Origin: Bacteroidales bacterium
GTDB lineage: Bacteria > Bacteroidota > Bacteroidia > Bacteroidales > VadinHA17
Length of the DNA stretch: 9,502 nucleotides
Direction: 5' to 3'
Assembly (NCBI GenBank): GCA_003162595.1
Contig: PMNJ01000128.1
Coordinates: forward strand, 371 to 9,872
The translations under genes and the position numbers were made by a program. The notes beneath the pieces were generated by a model. That model saw nothing but the letters and a program-made list of their open reading frames with translations, was not told the DNA's origin and did not search any database. Shown one piece after another: positions 6,615-9,502 of the stretch; position 1 is the first letter of the stretch; the number at the start of each line of letters is the position of its first letter.

Positions 6615-7661
6615 TTATTTTTTTTTTAGAAGAAATTCTATTGTGTCAATTCCGTCGGCATAATCCCACAGATGAGGCCACTGTGCTTTGCCAAACGGAA
6701 CATTATGACTGCCTATCACGCACTGAATTTTTTCCTTTAGGAGCTCTGCTTGTTGTTTTACAGCATATTGAGATTCATAATATTCATAATATAGCACAGA
6801 AACCGGCGATGAAATTTTGGTCTCTTCTTTCAATAAGACAAATCCTGAATCGTGAAAAGCCTCTTTATTCACAAGATAAACAGCTTTGTTGAAATCATAG
6901 TTATTCGCGTATTTTGAATGCCCGATTACTTCACTGAAATTTTTCCAATGCGTTAGCAAAGCGGCCGGATCATATCCTGCAGGAACATAAATCTTTGATA
7001 CATTTCTGCATCCAAGTCCAAAATATGAGAAAACATCTGTACCAAGACCTTCAAGTTCATCATCAGTTTCATCTCCTTCTATAATGGCGATGCTGTTTCT
7101 GTTCTTCCTTATGATATTCGGATATTTACCAAAATAGTAATCAAAGTATCTTGAACTATTATCATTTCCCGTAGCAATAATAGCGTCAAAATTTGTAAGT
7201 GTAGCTTCTGTAAATTCGATTCTTTTTCTGAACTCTGGTTTTATATCACAAAGGATATTACTTATGTAATTAATCAGTTCAAAATCTTTCGAACTGGTTT
7301 TTACCATGAGATTATTTCCGGTTATAAGCACTGAAAGGAAATCGTGAAAACCTACAAGCGGTATATTACCTGCCATTAATACTCCAACCCTCAAAGGATT
7401 TTTTTGCTCCTTGAGTCCGGGATAGGCATTTGTCCATTTGATCAGGTTATCTTCTGTAAGCTCCTCAGCTATTGCAGTTATAGCTCTTTTTACATTTTCC
7501 GGAGTAAACCAGGGGTTATGCTTATACTGATTGTCAATCAATGTTTTAAGAAGGGACAGGTCGGGACCTGTCTCAAATTTTGTCATAAAACCGCCATTCA
7601 ATGAGTTACGCAGAATCTCCCCCAGGAGCGCAAATGATTTTATTCTTTCTTCTAGGTCCAT
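6615..7661 (-). CDS. LuxC-like acyl-CoA reductase
   Basis: This is a predicted member of the acyl-CoA reductase (LuxC) branch of the aldehyde dehydrogenase superfamily, which reduces activated acyl groups to aldehydes with NADPH. Its physiological substrate in Bacteroidetes is not known to me. The 348-residue product shows RVGVLMAGNIPLVGFHDFLS (91-110), IIATGNDNSSRYFDYYFGKY (161-180), and FGLGCRNVSKIYVP (214-227). Cys218 is the likely thioester-forming nucleophile. I chose the ATG at 7661. A longer in-frame TTG start at 7685 would add eight residues but lies inside the candidate -7 box, so it is probably upstream of the transcript start. Translation from 7661 gives MDLEERIKSFALLGEIL, a plausible family N-terminus. 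The 3' end contains ten consecutive A residues just before the TAA stop. The gene appears to head an operon with the pRiA4b-like gene and miaA. Confidence 0.88.
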   Translation of the reverse strand: MDLEERIKSFALLGEILRNSLNGGFMTKFETGPDLSLLKTLIDNQYKHNPWFTPENVKRAITAIAEELTEDNLIKWTNAYPGLKEQKNPLRVGVLMAGNIPLVGFHDFLSVLITGNNLMVKTSSKDFELINYISNILCDIKPEFRKRIEFTEATLTNFDAIIATGNDNSSRYFDYYFGKYPNIIRKNRNSIAIIEGDETDDELEGLGTDVFSYFGLGCRNVSKIYVPAGYDPAALLTHWKNFSEVIGHSKYANNYDFNKAVYLVNKEAFHDSGFVLLKEETKISSPVSVLYYEYYESQYAVKQQAELLKEKIQCVIGSHNVPFGKAQWPHLWDYADGIDTIEFLLKKK

Positions 7662-7682
7662 ACATTTTGTAGTTGCAGCATA

Positions 7683-7715
7683 CAAAAATACAGAAATTGA
7701 ACTACAAAATACAAA
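7683..7715 (-). promoter_or_regulatory. Promoter of the acyl-CoA reductase gene
   Basis: On the minus strand TTTG (7715-7712) is followed after 21 nt by TATTTTTG (7690-7683), an exact match to the Bacteroidetes -33/-7 consensus. Transcription would start near 7677, about 16 nt before the ATG at 7661. The -33 box lies inside the T-run of the upstream intrinsic terminator, so the two signals share bases. This position decides the start codon, because the alternative TTG start overlaps the -7 box. Confidence 0.65.
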
Positions 7716-7743
7716 AAAAAGCTGACCCGGTGGGAGGGTCAGC
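7713..7743 (-). terminator. Intrinsic terminator of the small TonB gene
   Basis: The minus strand reads a perfect 8-bp stem GCTGACCC / GGGTCAGC around a 7-nt loop, followed directly by eight T. This is a textbook Rho-independent terminator. It lies 78 nt after the stop codon of the TonB-domain gene and before the acyl-CoA reductase promoter, so it separates the two transcription units. Confidence 0.92.
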
Positions 7744-7771
7744 CTGGTTAAAATAGTATGCTGTCGGAAAT

Positions 7772-7800
7772 GTAGAGACAGGTCTCAGACCTCTATCTAC
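7772..7800. repeat. 29-bp imperfect palindrome in the 3' untranslated region
   Basis: The arms start GTAGA and end TCTAC, with an inner perfect match AGGTCT/AGACCT around a single central base. Each 14-base arm has two mismatches. It lies 21-50 nt after the TonB gene stop and upstream of the intrinsic terminator hairpin. It resembles the GTAGAGAC...GTCTCTAC palindromic repeats that I recall from Bacteroidetes genomes. It could form an extra RNA hairpin that protects the 3' end. Whether it is dispersed in this genome is unknown. Confidence 0.6.
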
Positions 7801-7821
7801 TACAACAAATAGTTACATGAT

Positions 7822-8328
7822 TTATTTTAATGAATACTGGATTGGAATCATGTACCATACGGGTACAGTTTTCCCTTTCAGTTTCCCCGGAGTGAAACTC
7901 GGAAGAGACTTAACCACACGAATAGCTTCTTTATCCAGAGAAGGATTGACACCTTGGAGTACGCTAACGACAGAAACTGATCCGTCTGCTTTAACCATAA
8001 AACGGACAATTACTTTTCCTTGAATACCTTGGGTTTTTGCATCTTTCGGATAACGTGTGCTGTCTGCAATATACTTAAGTAACGACTGATCTCCGCCGGG
8101 AAATTCTGGCATTACATCTACCACCTGGTAAGCGCCATTTGTTATGCCAGAGTCGGATTTCTTGTCAGAGCCGGGCGGAGGTGGAGGAGGGGCTACTTCC
8201 GTCTTGGTTGTGGTGGATTTTTGTCCGGAAGCATTTAAGGAAAAAACTGTAAAAACCAAAATAATTGCAGGTACAACCAAAAGTGATTTCAGCCATACCG
8301 ATTTGATAAAATTTGTTTTCAGGTTCAT
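7822..8328 (-). CDS. Small membrane-anchored TonB C-terminal domain protein
   Basis: The 168-residue protein has a short basic N-terminus, one hydrophobic segment (about 14-34, LKSLLVVPAIILVFTVFSLNA), a proline run (47-52) in a flexible linker, and a TonB-type C-terminal domain (about 68-168). That domain shows YPKDAKTQGIQGKVIVRFMV, LDKEAIRVVKSLPSFTPG and VPVWYMIPIQYSLK. TonB proteins span the periplasm and contact outer-membrane receptors to transmit energy; no ExbB/ExbD genes are visible here. It could instead be a structural envelope protein using the same fold. I chose the ATG at 8328. An in-frame TTG at 8388 would add 20 residues but lies inside the -7 box. The domain is 65/100 identical without gaps to the C-terminus of the neighbouring M56-TonB protein, so it probably arose by partial tandem duplication. 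It has its own promoter and a strong terminator. Confidence 0.93.
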   Translation of the reverse strand: MNLKTNFIKSVWLKSLLVVPAIILVFTVFSLNASGQKSTTTKTEVAPPPPPPGSDKKSDSGITNGAYQVVDVMPEFPGGDQSLLKYIADSTRYPKDAKTQGIQGKVIVRFMVKADGSVSVVSVLQGVNPSLDKEAIRVVKSLPSFTPGKLKGKTVPVWYMIPIQYSLK

Positions 8329-8385
8329 AACTGTACTTTTTAATAAGAAATAGAAATAACGTGATGAAGTTTGTTTAGTTAATAG

Positions 8386-8416
8386 CAAATGTACAACGAA
8401 TTGATTAGTTATGCAA
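8386..8416 (-). promoter_or_regulatory. Promoter of the small TonB gene
   Basis: The minus strand has TTG (8416-8414), a 20-nt spacer, and TACATTTG (8393-8386), an exact match to the -7 consensus TAnnTTTG. Transcription would begin near 8380, giving a leader of about 50 nt before the ATG at 8328. The -33 box lies within an inverted repeat that looks like an operator. This promoter shows that the gene need not depend on the M56-TonB transcript. Confidence 0.7.
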
Positions 8417-8420
8417 CTAA
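8405..8420. promoter_or_regulatory. Candidate repressor operator overlapping the -33 box
   Basis: TTAGTT-ATGC-AACTAA is a perfect 6-bp inverted repeat with a 4-bp centre, lying directly over the -33 element of the small TonB promoter. A further half-site (TTAGTT on the plus strand, 8375-8380) lies near the predicted transcription start. The size and placement suit a dimeric winged-helix repressor. BlaI/MecI family proteins are the obvious candidates because the neighbouring gene encodes a BlaR1-like M56 peptidase, but no repressor gene is visible in the window. Confidence 0.5.
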
Positions 8421-8438
8421 ATAATTAATTATAAATAA

Positions 8439-8465
8439 AAAATGATCTATGAAATGGATCATTTT
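8439..8465 (-). terminator. Weak AT-rich terminator hairpin after the M56-TonB gene
   Basis: AAAATGATC and GATCATTTT form a perfect 9-bp stem with a 9-nt loop, 24 nt after the stop codon of the M56-TonB gene. On the minus strand T-rich sequence follows. The stem has only two G:C pairs, so termination may be incomplete and some read-through into the small TonB gene is possible. Confidence 0.5.
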
Positions 8466-8489
8466 ATTCAGCTATAACAGCATGAGGAT

Positions 8490-9502
8490 TTATTTCAGAG
8501 TAAATGCTATCGGTACCATATACCAGACTGGAACTGCTTTGCCTCCCTGTGTGCCGGGCCGGAAGGAAGGAAGTGTATTGACAACCCTCATTGCCTCAGC
8601 ATCAAGTTCCGGAGAAACACCTTTAAGCACACTTGCCAGGCTGACTCCTCCATCAGGAGTAACACAAAAACGTATGATAACTTTTCCCTGTATGTTTTGT
8701 GTTTTTGCATTTTCAGGATACTTCGTATTCTCTGAAATGTATTTCAGAAGTGCACCATCTCCACCAGGGAACATCGGCATTTCTTCAACAACAACAAATG
8801 GTTCGTAACCTGGTCCTTTTGTTAATTCTTCTTTTGCAACCTGTTTGTTTTCATTTGATTCGGACGATGGAGGAGGTGGCGGTGGAGGTGGTGGCATTAA
8901 TTCGGAAGTAGATTCAGACGTTGATTTTAGCGCTGATATCTCCGGAATTAGTTGTTTTATATAAGAATTTGGAATCTCTTTGAATGCTGATACAGCCAGA
9001 AAAACAATCCCGACCACCGGCACAACAACTAATATTTTGACACTCGCAAGAGAAGAAGTACGTTTTTTTGTCATCATAACCATCCTCTTCTTTATCAGCG
9101 ATGAATTCGAAAAACTGTTCGTCAGATTGAATGCACCCGATTTAAAAACCTGGTTTAACAAGAGACTCTGATAGCTAACTATTGGTACACCTGAACTAAG
9201 GCACTCCTGGTCTGCCTGATATTCGTGAATAGCCCGCAATGACCTGTTAAACAGGTAAACAACCGGATTGAACCATTGAAAGGCTTTTATTAATTCAATA
9301 AAGATGATATCAACGAAATGATTCTGTTTGAGATGATTTTGTTCATGCCTGATAATCTCGTGAGCCTCTTTTTCACTCAACTTCGCATTAATGAAGATAT
9401 ATCCCATTGCTGAAAATCCGGATGTATTAAAACCGTGAAATCTGATAATATGGCTTCCCTCATCTCTATTGCGTAAAACTAAAAACAGCAGATTGAAAAG
9501 AT
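8490..9502 (-). CDS. M56 (BlaR1-like) metallopeptidase fused to TonB C-terminal domain, 5' end outside window
   Basis: The frame is open to the window edge and gives 336 visible residues, so the internal ATG at 9407 is not the true start. The visible part begins inside the peptidase domain, with FHGFNTSGFSAMGYIFINAKLS leading to the zinc motif HEQNH (about 52-56) and the downstream IHEYQAD with the likely third zinc ligand Glu93. A KKR-rich segment (LIKKRMVMMTKKR) is followed by a membrane segment (about 153-172), a run of nine prolines (about 203-211), and a TonB-type C-terminal domain (about 237-336). In BlaR1/MecR1 the M56 domain is an integral membrane protease acting on a cytoplasmic BlaI/MecI repressor. 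Here the sensor domain is replaced by a TonB domain that should lie in the periplasm. The missing N-terminal part should hold the first membrane segments. A blaI-like gene is often found just upstream of such genes and would lie beyond 9502. Confidence 0.93.
   Translation of the reverse strand, partial: LFNLLFLVLRNRDEGSHIIRFHGFNTSGFSAMGYIFINAKLSEKEAHEIIRHEQNHLKQNHFVDIIFIELIKAFQWFNPVVYLFNRSLRAIHEYQADQECLSSGVPIVSYQSLLLNQVFKSGAFNLTNSFSNSSLIKKRMVMMTKKRTSSLASVKILVVVPVVGIVFLAVSAFKEIPNSYIKQLIPEISALKSTSESTSELMPPPPPPPPPSSESNENKQVAKEELTKGPGYEPFVVVEEMPMFPGGDGALLKYISENTKYPENAKTQNIQGKVIIRFCVTPDGGVSLASVLKGVSPELDAEAMRVVNTLPSFRPGTQGGKAVPVWYMVPIAFTLK

Noticed and set aside
7662..7685. Longer TTG-initiated start of the acyl-CoA reductase
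   Set aside because: The TTG lies within the consensus -7 box (7690-7683), so it should not be in the transcript, and the ATG at 7661 gives a plausible family N-terminus.
8144..8353. Plus-strand frame encoding a short glycine run
   Set aside because: The glycine run is the antisense of the proline linker codons of the small TonB protein.
8329..8388. Longer TTG-initiated start of the small TonB protein
   Set aside because: The TTG overlaps the -7 box, and the extra 20 residues would put an odd extension before a normal membrane-anchor N-terminus that begins at the ATG at 8328.
9405..9407. ATG at 9407 as the true start of the M56-TonB gene
   Set aside because: The frame stays open upstream to the window edge and encodes typical M56 sequence (for example FHGFNTSGFSA), so the gene begins outside the window.

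Overview
The window looks like a chromosomal segment of an anaerobic or facultatively anaerobic member of the Bacteroidota. The reasons are: a short primary sigma factor without region 1.1, a Rho factor with a long N-terminal insertion, a NifJ-type pyruvate:ferredoxin oxidoreductase, M56-peptidase/TonB proteins, AT-rich leaders without obvious Shine-Dalgarno sequences, and several matches to the Bacteroidetes promoter consensus (TTTG about 20 nt upstream of TAnnTTTG). Genus and species cannot be told from the sequence alone.

Layout. Positions 1-1091 (minus) hold the N-terminal third of nifJ, cut by the window edge. Positions 1163-2992 (minus) hold rho. A 355-bp AT-rich divergent region separates rho from the plus-strand primary sigma factor gene (3348-4211), which is followed 35 bp later by rpe (4247-4900). 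A GC-rich cluster of small hairpins (about 4907-5088) lies between rpe and the convergent miaA and appears to encode the last residues of MiaA. From 7661 down to 5064 (minus) are three closely spaced genes: a LuxC-like acyl-CoA reductase, an acidic pRiA4b ORF-3 family protein, and miaA. Positions 7822-8328 (minus) hold a small TonB-domain protein ending in a clear intrinsic terminator. Positions 8490-9502 (minus) hold the C-terminal part of an M56 (BlaR1-like) metallopeptidase fused to a TonB C-terminal domain; its 5' end is outside the window.

How the parts fit. Most of the window is conserved housekeeping: transcription initiation (sigma), transcription termination (Rho), pentose phosphate metabolism (Rpe), tRNA modification (MiaA) and anaerobic pyruvate oxidation (NifJ). 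The most interesting part is the right end. There the M56-TonB fusion sits upstream of a stand-alone TonB protein whose C-terminal domain is 65 of 100 residues identical to that of the fusion. The small gene has its own near-consensus promoter, and a perfect 6-4-6 inverted repeat overlaps the -33 box. This arrangement suggests a BlaI/BlaR1-type switch that controls a TonB-like envelope protein. The presumed repressor gene is not in the window, so this remains an inference.
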